From Rhizopus arrhizus (taxonomy: Eukaryota; Mucoromycota; Mucoromycetes; Mucorales; Rhizopodaceae): a DNA stretch of 64,000 nucleotides. Position numbers and translations under genes: made by a program. Location: positions 2,790,001 through 2,854,000 of the forward strand of contig JAKZZE010000001.1 of assembly GCA_024220505.1 (NCBI GenBank), read 5' to 3'. Below are positions 35,162-46,333 of this stretch, piece by piece; the first letter of the stretch is position 1; each line of letters begins with the position of its first letter. The notes beneath the pieces were generated by a model. The model searched no databases, had not been told where the DNA came from, and saw only the letters and a list, made by a program, of their open reading frames with translations.

Positions 35162-35660
35162 GTGACATTGTACATGCCTTCTAAAATCTGTCCCATTTGC
35201 TCTGGACATGAAGAAACACCTTCACACTTTCTCTTTGAATGTCCTCAAAAGCCTGCTGTTTGGCCTTCTCTTTGGGACTCACAGTTTGAATTGCCTTTCT
35301 TGACGTATTTCTTGCGCCGTGCGATTTTTCTTCTTGTTCCAATACGTCCACCGTACCCTCTATTTTCTTCGGAACTCTCTTATTGACTTTATGGCGTAAT
35401 CACTGATCCTTTGTTTTTGACGGTCGTCCTTTTCTGGTCAATATAATTATTGCGTCAGCTAAACAGTTGCTGTTTATTTCTCTTCAAGAATCTTTGCTTT
35501 CCATCAGAGTCTCTCCTTTGCCTCTTCCTCACGTACAACTGCCGTAACCTTCACCTCAGGGATCATTGCCATGATGTTCGTGTTTCTCACATTACTGACA
35601 ACAAAGCAAACATAAAACATAAAACTCCACAAAAACAATTTAAAATTTTAAAAAAAAAAG
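35162..35660 (+). mobile_element. Non-LTR retrotransposon 3' fragment with zf-RVT
   Basis: Encodes the zinc finger of LINE polyproteins (CPICSGHEETPSHFLFECPQKPAVW: Cys-x2-Cys ... His ... Cys), then frameshifted tail sequence (FDGRPFLVNIIIASAKQLL). It ends near a short A run (35650-35659). It faces a second LINE fragment on the opposite strand and has removed the 5' part of the gene to its left. Confidence 0.7.
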
Positions 35661-35686
35661 CCAAAAATATGCTCCTTATATAAAAA

Positions 35687-35688
<2 letters not shown>

Positions 35689-35726
<38 letters not shown>

Positions 35727-36007
35727 TAAATAAACAATTTAACTTTATTGGTAAATTATAATAGGAGTCATACGTCTGAGAGCGGTATGAACCAAACGGA
35801 ACAGAGTGTAGGCGATTGAACATGCTAGTCAAGGTCGAGTCTGCCCCTTTTGAGAGTGACAAACTGCGACAGAGCACGAATGACCAGCTGTTTATCAATA
35901 AAAGGAAAGTTGTCAATAGTAAATCTCCAGTGGGCACGCCAGATAACGGAAAGCACACAGCAGCTGAGAGTCCAGAGATCATTGTTGTCAACAAAACTAT
36001 ACATTAA
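35689..36007 (-). mobile_element. Non-LTR retrotransposon 3' end with 37-nt poly(A) tail
   Basis: On the minus strand: Met-x-SFVDNNDLWTLSCCVLSVIWRAHWRFTIDNF, the LINE C-terminal tail, then AATAAAG and a 37-nt poly(A) tail (T37 at 35689-35725). A tail this long and clean suggests a fairly young insertion. Confidence 0.7.
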
Positions 36008-37860
36008 AGTAGATTTCTCCTACTATTTTATACAACTTTTAATATTATTCTATTTTATGAAAAAGGAGACACAAATATTCTTTGTTTTTTTTCTTGAGCA
36101 GGTCCAATAAATCAAAAATTGTATACAAAAAAAAAAGGAAGGGACTTCCTAGTCCAAATATGTGCTGAACTAGTATTAAAGCATTTTACTATCTTTTTCC
36201 AACCCCTTGCGTTTACTTTATGCAATCTATAATAAGCCTCTTTATTATTGGATAACACGAAAAGAATTATTGTAGGATTATATTATATATACTTTCTTTA
36301 TAAATGCTTAGCATGATAATAGTGTAAAAATCAAATGTTCACTCAAGTTTATCTCAAAAACTCATTTAAAAAGCTATTATTTTATCCTAAAGTTTTAGAT
36401 TGTTAATAGATGCAAGTTATAGACTCATCTTTAAAACAATTGAATGAACAAGTGGAATCAACAACTATAAAGGTGTACTTGAGTGTATATTGAGTTTATA
36501 AATGTACTGTTCTGATTTAATAAACAGAAAAAAGCAAACACTATTTTGTTTTTCATTTTTTGTCAATTATGTTTTTAGGCAACTAACAAATTTGTAGGCA
36601 AAAAAAAAATACATGAGAGTATCTACATTACTTTAGTACCGTTATGACCTCCCCATTCCGGATTCAAATGATATTACAGAGCAAGTAGATTCAGATTTGT
36701 CTAATGCTGCAAGTTTAGAATAGTACCATTGGCGAACCTCGCCAAGGTAACCAATCAAGTCGAAAAGGAACTATCTGTTAAGCAACCTGTGAATTTAAAC
36801 AATTACATGAGCTTTTATTAAGAAATTCCAATAATGAAGCCAGATATATTAACTAAGATGCAACTGCTGTAGAAAGAAAGAGAGTTTGGAGAAGAGAATG
36901 ACTATATCTATTCGGTTTTCTAAAAAGTATAAATGCATTTCTTGATTTTCTATTCAGAAATTTTCTTTAACAGGGAATACGCCAAGGACGAACTGCTCTT
37001 CTAATAACAGGATAACTAAAAGATAGATTATGTCGTTTGCTAAAATATATCGACTCAAGTAAAGAGTGTAGATTATGAAACAACTTTCAATGTAGATTAC
37101 ATTATGCTCAATTTATCAACAAGAGAATCTGCCTATAATTGAATGCATGCCTTAATCTTCTTTAATCACCACTTACCTTTTATTGATATTCAGAAAAAGA
37201 TAGAGAAAAAGGAGAGAAATTTGATAAAAGTCTAGTCAATGTAACGATATTGTAAAAATACAAGACTTCAAAAAAGAAACTGTCTGTTGTGCTGTACATG
37301 GTTACTTGAATTCTAAATAACAAAAAGTAGAACTGATTTTCTCAAAAATGAGTTTAATGTAAGATAAGACCATTGTGATTAGAAGAAAACTTTGTGCTTG
37401 GATGCACTCTATAGAATTAAAATAGGTACTAGTTTGCATTTAATACATAATGATAACATAGGCACAGTATTGTAACAAGAACAACAACAAAAAAGAAAAA
37501 GAAAACTGATCTGAACGATTAGAAGGGATGAATGATGTCACACAGAATCTATCATTCCTTTTCATTAATAATGCTTTACTCCTTTTTTTTTTTTGCCAGG
37601 AAAAAAAAAAAAAAAAAAAAAAAGGTGGCAAAAAGGCGAATGAATACCAAAAGAGCGAATAAGCCCTCAAATGATGGCATTACTGTACATTACATTTCCC
37701 CGCGTATTCTGACTCCTCATCTCCTATTGTTTGACAACACGATTTACTTAAAGAGAGAGAGAGAGAGGGGTGGTTTTTATTATGGTTATTATTTCTATTA
37801 TAAATTAAAAAAAAAAGAAAGAAAGAGAGAACACAAGGTGTTGTTGTTATATACAGTATT
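36008..37860. other. Gene-poor region with decayed coding traces
   Basis: A short Met-initiated stretch at 36411-36470 (MQVIDSSLKQLNEQVESTT) followed by a GTGTAC donor-like site looks like a first exon, but no continuing frame was found. Similar broken Ser/Asn/Asp-rich traces lie at 36660-36760. An A23 tract and GA microsatellite occur at 37600-37770. No gene is claimed. Confidence 0.4.
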
Positions 37861-38253
37861 TTATAATAATGTTCGAATGGGAGGCAGTGATATGTTTCTA
37901 TTGTAAGGAGGTAAATGATTACATCCTGTTTGTGATAATGTTTGATAATATAGGAGTGGTTGATGATGAATATCGCATTCAACTGGTTGAGGTTTGACAG
38001 AGATTGGATATATTGATCTTAAAGGTGGTAAAAGAACTCTGTCTTGTTGAATGATGTCGTGTGTTCTGCCGTGACGAATGAGTTCATCCGAACGAGAAAA
38101 TCGCTTGTCACATCCAGGGTAATGACACGCATGAGGTTTCTCTCCAGTATGGATTCGAATATGTCTCTTTTTGTGTTCAAGTCTAAAGAATGATTTGGGA
38201 CATAAAGGACATTTGTAACGTCGTTTGGGTTGTTTATCGGAACAAGGCGCCAT
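37861..38253 (-). CDS. Two-finger C2H2 transcription factor (CreA/Mig1-type fingers)
   Basis: A single-exon frame of 130 aa. Two C2H2 fingers occupy aa 13-66: [27 protein letters not shown] and [24 protein letters not shown], joined by the canonical TGEKP linker. The contact residues RLEHKKR and RSDELIR resemble the GC-box-binding fingers of CreA/Mig1 and Egr-type factors, suggesting a GC-rich site. The tail is Pro/Tyr-rich with no known domain and much shorter than CreA/Mig1 (about 400-500 aa), so it is a mini-factor rather than an orthologue. Upstream to 39067 is a long empty 5' region, common for regulators. Confidence 0.88.
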   Translation of the reverse strand: MAPCSDKQPKRRYKCPLCPKSFFRLEHKKRHIRIHTGEKPHACHYPGCDKRFSRSDELIRHGRTHDIIQQDRVLLPPLRSIYPISVKPQPVECDIHHQPLLYYQTLSQTGCNHLPPYNRNISLPPIRTLL

Positions 38254-39067
38254 TTGAATGAAACTGTCAAAAATACAAAAATCATGAGCTTTATATATCT
38301 CGTTGATACCCCCTTTTTGATTTGGGGTAGAAATACAAGTGTACCTATTTAATTTAAGATAGGGAGAGTTTGAGGAGAGAAAGAGAGGATAACTCCTACT
38401 GATCTGTATTGTTACTAAAAATCAAAGGGCAAAACAAACTAAGGCATGTGTTCATTTTAAAGAAATTATGCATTCAACGCCCAATTCTGTTTGTTTGTAT
38501 TTGTTTACAAAGGGTGATCAAGTCTAGTTCATAAATTTAACTTTTATACTTTTTAACAACGCTTACAAAATGGGACTATAGAATTCATTTCTTTCCCCTT
38601 CTTTGATATATATGCCCCTTTGTATTAAACATACTTTTTTTTTTTTTTCATATCTTCAACTTTATGAAATAGAAATCATATTTAGTTTTGTATACTTGAA
38701 ATTATTTTCTTAAAGGGGTAAAGTGGAACAAATAAATAAAAATCGACAAAAATATGGTAAAAAAGGAGAAATAGGAAATAAAGTAAAAAAATTGGGGAAT
38801 CATGGATAATTGACACTTAAAATTATGGCAATTTTTATTCTATCATGTTCTGCAGCATAAACAGAGAAGTAAGAGAAAGAAAGAAAAAAAAAGGGAGAAT
38901 TTAAGGAGAGGTTGGTGTAACGATTTATTGTTACTTAATCGATCATTATCGAATTTCTAAGGCGGGTTTTTATCTCTTGCATGCGCAGAAAAGAGGAGAA
39001 GGGGAGGGAGTTATAAGGACATTTTAGACTGTTTTATACAATATTGAAATAATAATTTTTATTGTTA
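38254..39067. other. Intergenic: zinc-finger promoter and AsnRS 3' flank
   Basis: Low-complexity, A/T- and GA-rich DNA. No coding sequence recognised. Confidence 0.5.
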
Positions 39068-41054
39068 TTAAGGAGTACATCTACCAGTGAAACGAGGATA
39101 AAGACAACATTCACGAACAGTATAGCGGTTGAGTAACCAAGCAAGGAAACGTTCAACACCAAGACCATAACCACCATGAGGAGTTGTACCATACTTACGT
39201 TGATCAGTGTACCAATAGTAAGGGGAAGGATCAATACCTTCTTTAGTATAAGCTTCTAATAATTCTTCCTAAAACAAGTCGTTAAAAAAGGCAAAAATAA
39301 TAAGGGCAAAATCGACTTACTCTATCGTGCATTCTCATACTACCACCTACAATTTCACCTACACCAGGCATCAATACATCTACACTTTCAGTCACACGTC
39401 TATCTGATGGATCTTTTTGCATATAGAATGCCTTGATTTCATGAGGAAAGTGTGTGAGGAAAATAGGACGACCAATCTTGTCTGTCATAGCACGCTCAGG
39501 AGCTTCAGGAATATCTTCGCCAAATTCATAAAATGTGCCATCCTCCTTCTTAATGTCATGTTCTTTCAAATAGGCGATGGCATCCGCATACTTCATGCGA
39601 AGGAAGGGACGCTCAGGCTTTTTGAAATCAGGGTTGAGTTGCTTAATTAATTGAGAGGTAGCTTCATTGGCCATGACACGGTCAATGACGAAGCACATCA
39701 TGTTTTCGAGGTGGTCTAATAATTCATCAAATGTTACAAAGGCCATTTCAGCTTCCAAGTGAGAATATTCAGACAAGTGGCGACGGGTATGAGATTTTTC
39801 GGCACGATAAGATTCAGCAAGACAAAAGACATCACCAAGAGCTGGAAGAGCGGTTTCAAGGTAAAGTTGGGATGATTGAGTCAAATAAGCCTAAAGTAAT
39901 TAAATAAATATCGTACTTGAGCAATCCAACGTCATCCTTCTTTTACCTCTTGACCATAATAGTTGAAGGCAAACAATGTAGAACCACCTTCAACTTGGGT
40001 TTGAACCATACAAGGAGGAGTGACTTCAGTAAAGTGAGATTCGTCATAAAAGGCACGGAAAGCCTTGATGACCTCAGCTCTGGCTCTCAAAACAGCAGAA
40101 GCAGTCTCACCACGGATGACAAGATGACGGTTATCCAAGAGGTAAGAAGGATCAGCGTCAGGTGTAACCTTGTTAGTGAAGGCATCATCACCACCAGGAG
40201 CCTTACCAACGACTTCCCAATAATCAGCAACCAATTCATGGTTACCAGGTGCGGTCTTTCCTTCAGGTAATTCGTTGATAACACCATAAATAGTGATGGT
40301 GGATTCAATTGAAAGTGTAATAGCATCATAAGAGTGACACTATAGAAAAAAGAACGCGTCAATTCCAATTCAATTTTCCTATTAATTTCAATTACCAATT
40401 TTCCAGTCAAGACACATTGCAAGTAACCAGAACCATCACGGAGAACAACAAACATCATGTCTTTACCTTGAACACGGTGACGGTGTACCCAACCAGAGAT
40501 CTTGACACGCTTACCTCTCTTCTCAGTCGATTGTCGGATTTTGATCTAATGTTTCACAAAAATAGGTTATCTCCCCTGTCTGTCCTATCGATTTTTTTTT
40601 TTTTACTTTTTCGGCAACTGGAAGAGATTTATCTTCGGTGAGCACAATAGACTTGGCATGTTCAAGAGCCTTGGCTTCGTCTTCCAATTTCTTTTTTAAT
40701 TCTTCCTCTTGCTTCTTTTGTTGTTCCAAAAGCTTCTTGGCCTTCTTTTGTTGTTCAGCAAATGTTTTCTTTGCCTTCTTGAAAGCAGCACCAGAGATAT
40801 CCTTGAAACCTTCAGCGTCTTTCTTGATTTGAATCTTGATATCTTCTCCCTTTAATTCAATAGCTTTTAAAATAGACTTGAAAGGTGCAGCTTCAGAACC
40901 TTGTCCATTAGTGTCACATCCGGCAAGTTCATCAACATAAACAACTTTTGTAACGTTAGCTTCTCTCTCTCTCTCTTTCTTGTTATTCACACAAAGATAA
41001 CATACCTTCACCACCAGTAGCTTTTTTTGTCGTATCGGCTTGTTCAGCAGACAT
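39068..41054 (-). CDS. DED81: Cytoplasmic asparaginyl-tRNA synthetase
   Basis: Six exons on the minus strand: 41054-41006, 40959-40607, 40545-40396, 40339-39947, 39890-39321, 39268-39068; in phase, 571 aa (human NARS1 548). It charges tRNA-Asn with asparagine. The eukaryotic N-terminal extension ([22 protein letters not shown]) and a Lys/Glu coiled linker precede the OB-fold anticodon-binding domain ([21 protein letters not shown]). Class II motifs: motif 2 ([21 protein letters not shown]) and motif 3 ([15 protein letters not shown]). The motif TQSSQLYLE is characteristic of AsnRS/AspRS, and the N-terminal extension together with [13 protein letters not shown] context selects AsnRS. A TC microsatellite lies in the first intron, immediately upstream of the acceptor. 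Confidence 0.96.
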
Positions 41055-42494
41055 ATTTTTCAAGTATATACAATATATATAAAAAAAAAAACAAAGAAAG
41101 GGCGAAAAAAATGAGTGAATAATATACTCGACGTATAAGCCACATGATGATTCATCTTGACTGCCTTTATTGGGCATGTGCCAGTGTACAAAGGTACTTG
41201 AAAGTGACAAGCATACAAACTATTACTCATGTTTGTGCAGTATGATCATAGACTGTCATAGTGTGACACTAAAACTACGAATAATACACTTGAATGAGAT
41301 ATCATTTTCTAAAATGAACTCTGCTCCTTTCCAGTCTTGTCAATTCTTGTCTTTCAAACTGGCAAGGAGTACTCCTAAAAGTACCTGTCTACTTTATAAG
41401 CTGTCCTTAAATGATATATAGTTTCTATGCTTATTGCATTCTTCTTTTCTTATTAAATGGATCATAAGGATGCTTTTATATTAACAAAGGTGTTTTTGAA
41501 AAACTACACAATCATTTTTTTTTCATAAATATTCTCTGGCCCAATATTTTGAACAGTTTGAATAATATTTACTTCAAATAACGTACACGTAAGTATATCT
41601 TTACGCATGCTACCTGAAGTATAGCATCATTTGCAGTTTTTTTTTTGTCAATCAAATAAATAAGCTCTCCAATGTACAAGTACTAATCAAAGTAAAATAT
41701 TCAGGGGTACATGACTACAGCAAGATGTATGCTTGTTTAGAACGAGGTTAAAACAGGAATTATCATAGCATTTTAGTTTGATTTCAACAGCACATGTCTC
41801 TGTTCTTTTTTCTTTGTTGTCCTGTTCATATGTTTTCAACTATTATTGTAATTAACAGAACAAACTAAAGCATCTTTATCATCAGGAATTACCCACTGCA
41901 TCTTCTTGTCTGCTAGTCTTGTTTGAAACCCCATTTCTTGGCTTTCCTTTCTTTAGCGATTCACCATTGCTCCGATACTCTTCATCTTGTTACTTGCTTT
42001 TTTCTTCTTCTCTGCTTTTGTTTTGCTTTCTGCGTTTCCTTCCCTTGGCTTTCATTGTATAATAACTTGACGATGTCTGTTGGCTATATGGTCATTTGTA
42101 AGATACAATGCTGCTCTTTAAGTTTAATTTCTTGCTGTTATGTAGAGTAATAAGTGCTGCACATTGAAGAGAAAGCTTTGAAAAACTTTTAGATAGGATA
42201 GCTCTTGCACTCATATAAAGATAAAATATATATATAAGGTGTGGTAGCAGATGCATTGGTGTAGCAAGACTTTTTTTAAGACAAATAAGAATATAAATAA
42301 CATGTAAGCATGAAAATATTCCTTGTGTAGTCAAGTGAGATGAGACGCATAAAGGGTGGTATTCAGTTCACACAGAAATAAGACAATCCAAAAATATAAT
42401 ATCCTGCCCGGCCCGCGTTACCTTCCTTATGGACCGCCATCTCTTTTTGAAAGTGCTTTTAATTTTTTCTTTTTAAAAAAATAATAACGATTTA
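41055..42494. other. Long intergenic region upstream of AsnRS and MOCS2B
   Basis: About 1.4 kb between two divergent start codons. It must include both promoters. Apparent short frames lack family resemblance and are treated as noise. Confidence 0.5.
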
Positions 42495-42979
42495 ATGACA
42501 AAGGATATTGTGGAGATAACAAGTGAAGACATACCCTCTTTAGACTATATATCAAGCCAAGTTCATGATGATTCAGCAGGCGCCATCTCTACGTTTTCTG
42601 GTACTACACGAAATACGTTTGAAGGTAAACTAAAAATATAAAATATAAAATAAAAAACTCACCATGTATCTGGAGAGTAGATAAAGAAGTAATCAAATTA
42701 GACTATGAAGCTTATGAACCCATGGCCAAAAAAGTACTTTTGGAGATCATAACAGATGCACGTAAACAATGGAATTTAAAACATATCGCAATCTATCACC
42801 GAACAGGGACCGTGCCTGTAGGACAAGTGAGTGTGGTGATTGCCATTTCTTCAACCCACAGAGGGGATGCTATGCATGCTACGGAATATTTGATTGATGA
42901 ACTTAAATCCAAATGTCCTATTTGGAAACGAGAAGTATACAGGGATGGTTCTGTATGGAAAGGATCTTGTACAAAATAA
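42495..42979 (+). CDS. MOCS2B: Molybdopterin synthase catalytic (large) subunit, MoaE/MOCS2B
   Basis: Two exons, 42495-42624 and 42681-42979, give 142 aa, the usual MoaE length. Together with the small MoaD-like sulphur carrier it converts precursor Z (cPMP) to molybdopterin in molybdenum cofactor synthesis. Signatures: GAISTFSGTTR, LDYEAYEPMAKK, IYHRTGTVPVGQVSVVIAISSTHR and a C-terminal CPIWKREVYRDGSVWKG with the catalytic lysines. The acceptor at 42680 (TAG) was preferred over 42677 because it gives the family spacing FEDKEVIKLDYEAYEP. The small subunit is not in this window. The stop is only 4 bp from the stop of the opposite-strand P450 gene. Confidence 0.95.
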
Positions 42980-42983
42980 AACT

Positions 42984-44770
42984 TTAGGCGTAACGTTTTA
43001 TTAATTGGATCTTTAATGATTCAGGACCTAAAAGACCAATCCCTCCACCGTGAGCATTCCTTAAGCCATGTTGATGTTCACTATTGGGTACTAGCTTCCA
43101 ACAGAACTTTTTTAGCATCATGGCCAAGAGCACACGTTGTTCAGATAAACTGAAATTAAGGCCGATGCACGTTCGAGGACCGTAACCAAAGGGCATCCAT
43201 ACTGCATTTTCCCTATAGTTCTTGCTTGCTGTATCGAATCTTTTAGGGATAAATTCTTGCGGTCGATCCCAATATTTTTCCAAATGATGTGCACAATACA
43301 ATTCCTATGACAGGTTGTTAAAAGATAAGCATCTGAAAGAGGAGTGTGATTTACGAGATGGACGATTGTGTCTTTAGGAATTAAAAAATTGCCAATCAAG
43401 ATGACTCTACTTGTCATTCGAGGCAGGTTACCCGAAGTGGGAGGATTGATACGCATGGTTTCTTTAATACAATAGTTGAGAAAAGTCATTTGCTTTAATT
43501 GTTTATCGGTAGGAAGGATATCATCAGGATCATCACCTAATATCAGTAAAACTTCTTTTCTTGCCTTCTTTTGAATATCAGGGTGAGCAGCAAGATAATA
43601 AAAGAAGGAAGCAATGGCACTGGCAGTTGTTTCATGACCTTGTTATCATACAACATAAGTCCTCTCATACCGTTCGACGAATATTTTACCTGCAACAAAG
43701 AAAGTGGATAGATTGGAAATCAACTCATCGTCTGTTAAATAAGCAATATCAGATTCACTGTGATTGGCCTTGATCATCAAGGACAGTAAATCCGAACTTG
43801 TTGAAGGAGCCGCCTTTTTTTCTTCAATGACCTCATAAAATATCTTTCGTAATCGTTCATTTGCTACTTGAGCACGATTACGGTAAGGAATCCATTTAGA
43901 AGGAATGCGTGTGTATGCAGGGAAAAGATAAACGAGTGGATCCCTAACGATACTGAACGCTTCCTTGTAAAGAGTCGAATAATATGATTCAGGGTTGGAG
44001 ACTGCAGCCATATCAAAATCCTGTATTCTGTCGATCAGTTCCAAGTATGCAGCAATATGTGTAACTTACGAATAAACCGAGTCCAAGACAGTCTAATGCA
44101 TATCTACAGCCTCATGTCAATATACCTTTGGTATATCACCACAACAAATACCTTTTTGCATAGTCAGCAATATCAATCACACCGTCTTGATTCAATGTGT
44201 CAACTGATCTAAACAGCTTTAATACAACATTTCCAAATGTTTCTACAGGCATAGCTCTCTGAAAAATTGGATTGGCTATACTTCTTTGTCTTTCCCAATC
44301 ATCCATACTACAGTTACTTAAACTAGGTGCTTGATTAGTTAATATCAAATCCTAACAAATAATAAAAAAAAAAAAGATTTGTTAGTATTTTTTTATGTTT
44401 TTTTCACTTCTTTTTAGTGAATTACAGGATCCATAGCGACTTGTATCTTTGGAAAGCTTTTCACATCCTTTAATAACATTTGAAGATAATGAGGATCTGC
44501 CACAGTCAGTGTCCAGTTTCCCATAACATACTTGAGACAAAGCCCATACTTGTTCATGATGGGCAGCACCAACCGTTTCACGCGTACATCGTGGCTTTCA
44601 CCAATCAAAACGCTCCAAAACCATTGTAGCGTGTTTACCTTGGGAATATGCTGTAGTTGTTTGGGAACAAAGATTGCATTCGATAGTTTTTGGTAAAGAA
44701 TTGAACTTGTTAGAATAGATGCCAATAAAACATAAAGCCGATAATTAGATCTATTGAATAGAGTGCCCAT
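42984..44770 (-). CDS. Cytochrome P450 monooxygenase
   Basis: Multi-exon gene on the minus strand of about 500 aa, starting MGTLFNRSNYRLYVLLASIL, an N-terminal membrane anchor for the ER. P450 motifs appear in order: WERQRSIANPIF (helix C), FVAGHETTAS (helix I oxygen-binding, across an intron ending AACAAG), KETMR (ExxR), FIPKRF (PERF-like) and FGYGPRTCIGLNFS with the haem-ligand Cys. Introns are small, and one falls at VHL-ELYCAHHL. Sequence alone does not reveal the substrate. No companion biosynthetic genes flank it, so a housekeeping or detoxification role is as likely as a specialised one. It is distinct from the P450 domain missing from the dioxygenase at 17-19 kb. Confidence 0.92.
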
Positions 44771-45310
44771 TGTTAGAGAAAAAGAAGAAGAAGAAGAAAA
44801 AAGAGGGGGCTCTACTCTCCTTTATTGCTTTTAATAAACCTTTTTTTTTGGTTACCATCACAACAAAATTGTTTTTGTTTTCCAAATATGGTCAATGTCC
44901 GATTTTTAAGATTTCTTTTAAACTTTATTGCGTCTTGAAAATACATCAAAATAGAACAAGATTCATTATATAAAGTTGTCAATAAATTACATGATGCAGA
45001 AAGAGAACAATGCGATCAAATGTTTTTATTTATGTATTCTTCTATGCCAGTCATTCAATGGACTGTATCACTAGATTATTTAGTTTGTATACAATCAATT
45101 CATTATTCCAAAATCATTCCATTTTTATTCATTTTGCCAAGCTGTCAATAAAATATTAAAATTCATTTTTTAGAAAAGTAAGGAAAGAGTAAAGCATACA
45201 ATGGAAACTTGTGTTACTTGGTCAGTGGGAAAAAGGGGAAAGTTTATTCCTGTTATTTATTAATAAAATTTAGTTTATGATTGTTATTTTTTTCTCCTTG
45301 AAAGATTATA
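44771..45310. other. P450 upstream intergenic region
   Basis: AT-rich, no coding signal. It contains the P450 promoter region next to 44771. Confidence 0.5.
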
Positions 45311-45532
45311 GTGTACACTTTACGAAAAAATTTCGTACACTTGAAAAAAAGATCGTACACCTATGGAATAATTTTTAGTACACCTTTTCCAGAAATTTTG
45401 CGCACTTTGTGAAAAATTTTCGTGCGCCAGAAATGAAAAAATTCGTTCCCTGAGGGAAAAAAAGTTTAGAGCAATTTACTGAAAAAAATCATGCACTTTC
45501 CACATGGAATTTGGTACATGAATTCGTACATA
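45311..45532. repeat. Degenerate ~22-bp tandem repeat array with GTACAC core
   Basis: GTACAC or a one- or two-base variant recurs at 45313, 45335, 45355, 45378, 45400 (GCGCAC), 45422 (GTGCGC), 45445 (GTTCCC), about 45468, 45491 (ATGCAC) and 45512 (GTACAT). The spacing is 20-23 bp. The rest of each unit is an A/T run, often GAAAAAATTT. About ten units, increasingly diverged to the right. Confidence 0.65.
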
Positions 45533-45734
45533 GTAATGAGAGGGGTTAAAAAAAGATGAGCTAGGTGATAAAAACAACGCGATATGTCGATGATCATGAA
45601 AGAGGAGAGGATGTAAATAACTAACGATTTTTTACGCTCAAGGTCCAGTGCGTTTTATTTTACAGTCCATTGGGAAGCTTGTGAAATGGATGAAAATGAA
45701 CAGATTTGTCTGAAATGAGCCGATCTGAAATGAG

Positions 45735-46020
45735 TTGTAAACTGACCAATGAAAATGCTTATGTCCATGGAGCATTTACCTTGGACATAGCCTGGACATA
45801 GTCTAGAAATACGCAATTTGATTGGGTGGATATATTGTTTATTTTTCCAACTGGCTAATGAAAATGCTAATGTCCATGGAGTATTTATCTTGGGCATAAC
45901 TTGGACATAACCTGGACATAACCTGGACATAACCTGGACATAACCTGAACATAGCCTAGAAATATGCAATTTGGTTGGGCAGATAAATTATTTGTTTATT
46001 TATCTTGGACAAGCTTGGAC
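45735..46020. repeat. Minisatellite of 12-bp units within a ~120-bp direct duplication
   Basis: Two related blocks each begin AATGAAAATGCT-ATGTCCATGGAG, pass through GGACATA-rich repeats and continue with CTAGAAATA-GCAATTTG. Copy A is about 45738-45850 and copy B about 45858-46000. In copy B the 12-bp unit AACCTGGACATA is repeated four to five times (about 45899-45955); copy A has about two diverged units. Confidence 0.75.
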
Positions 46021-46028
46021 ATAACCAC

Positions 46029-46030
<2 letters not shown>

Positions 46031-46062
<32 letters not shown>
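46031..46062 (+). repeat. Poly(T) tract, 32 nt
   Basis: Uninterrupted T run between the minisatellite and a short open frame at 46073. Confidence 0.9.
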
Positions 46063-46067
<5 letters not shown>

Positions 46068-46072
46068 TCAGG

Positions 46073-46333
46073 ATGCCAAACGATATCATTAGTCGTGAAC
46101 TAGCAATCTGTATTCTATTTTGTGTTGAATACAACGAGGCAAATGTTTCCGTGCTTACAAAACAGATAAATGATATGAGGAATATGGAAGTTGTTTACGA
46201 AAATGACCCTGAAATGCCTGTTTTACTTCCATTGATAAGATATAATGCCCATCCTATCCGATACCACAAGTATATCGCTGAAGAACGTTCTGTTACGAGA
46301 CCGATCACTGAAAATAAAATGCTACGTAGATAG
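46073..46333 (+). CDS. Short hypothetical open frame (86 codons)
   Basis: Met-initiated frame MPNDIISRELAICILFCVEYNE ... ENKMLRR, preceded by a poly(T) tract and TTTTCAG, which looks like a splice acceptor. It may therefore be an internal exon whose other exons are lost. No domain recognised. It lies in repeat-rich DNA. Confidence 0.25.
   Translation: MPNDIISRELAICILFCVEYNEANVSVLTKQINDMRNMEVVYENDPEMPVLLPLIRYNAHPIRYHKYIAEERSVTRPITENKMLRR

Noticed and set aside
16911..44770. Ox-lipid biosynthetic cluster made of the dioxygenase and the P450
   Set aside because: They are 24 kb apart with unrelated housekeeping genes between; no evidence for co-function.
45655..45969. Minus-strand frame with repeated CPGYVQVM-type units
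   Set aside because: It arises from translating the 12-bp minisatellite; the unit length is divisible by three, so any frame without stops looks like a repeat protein.
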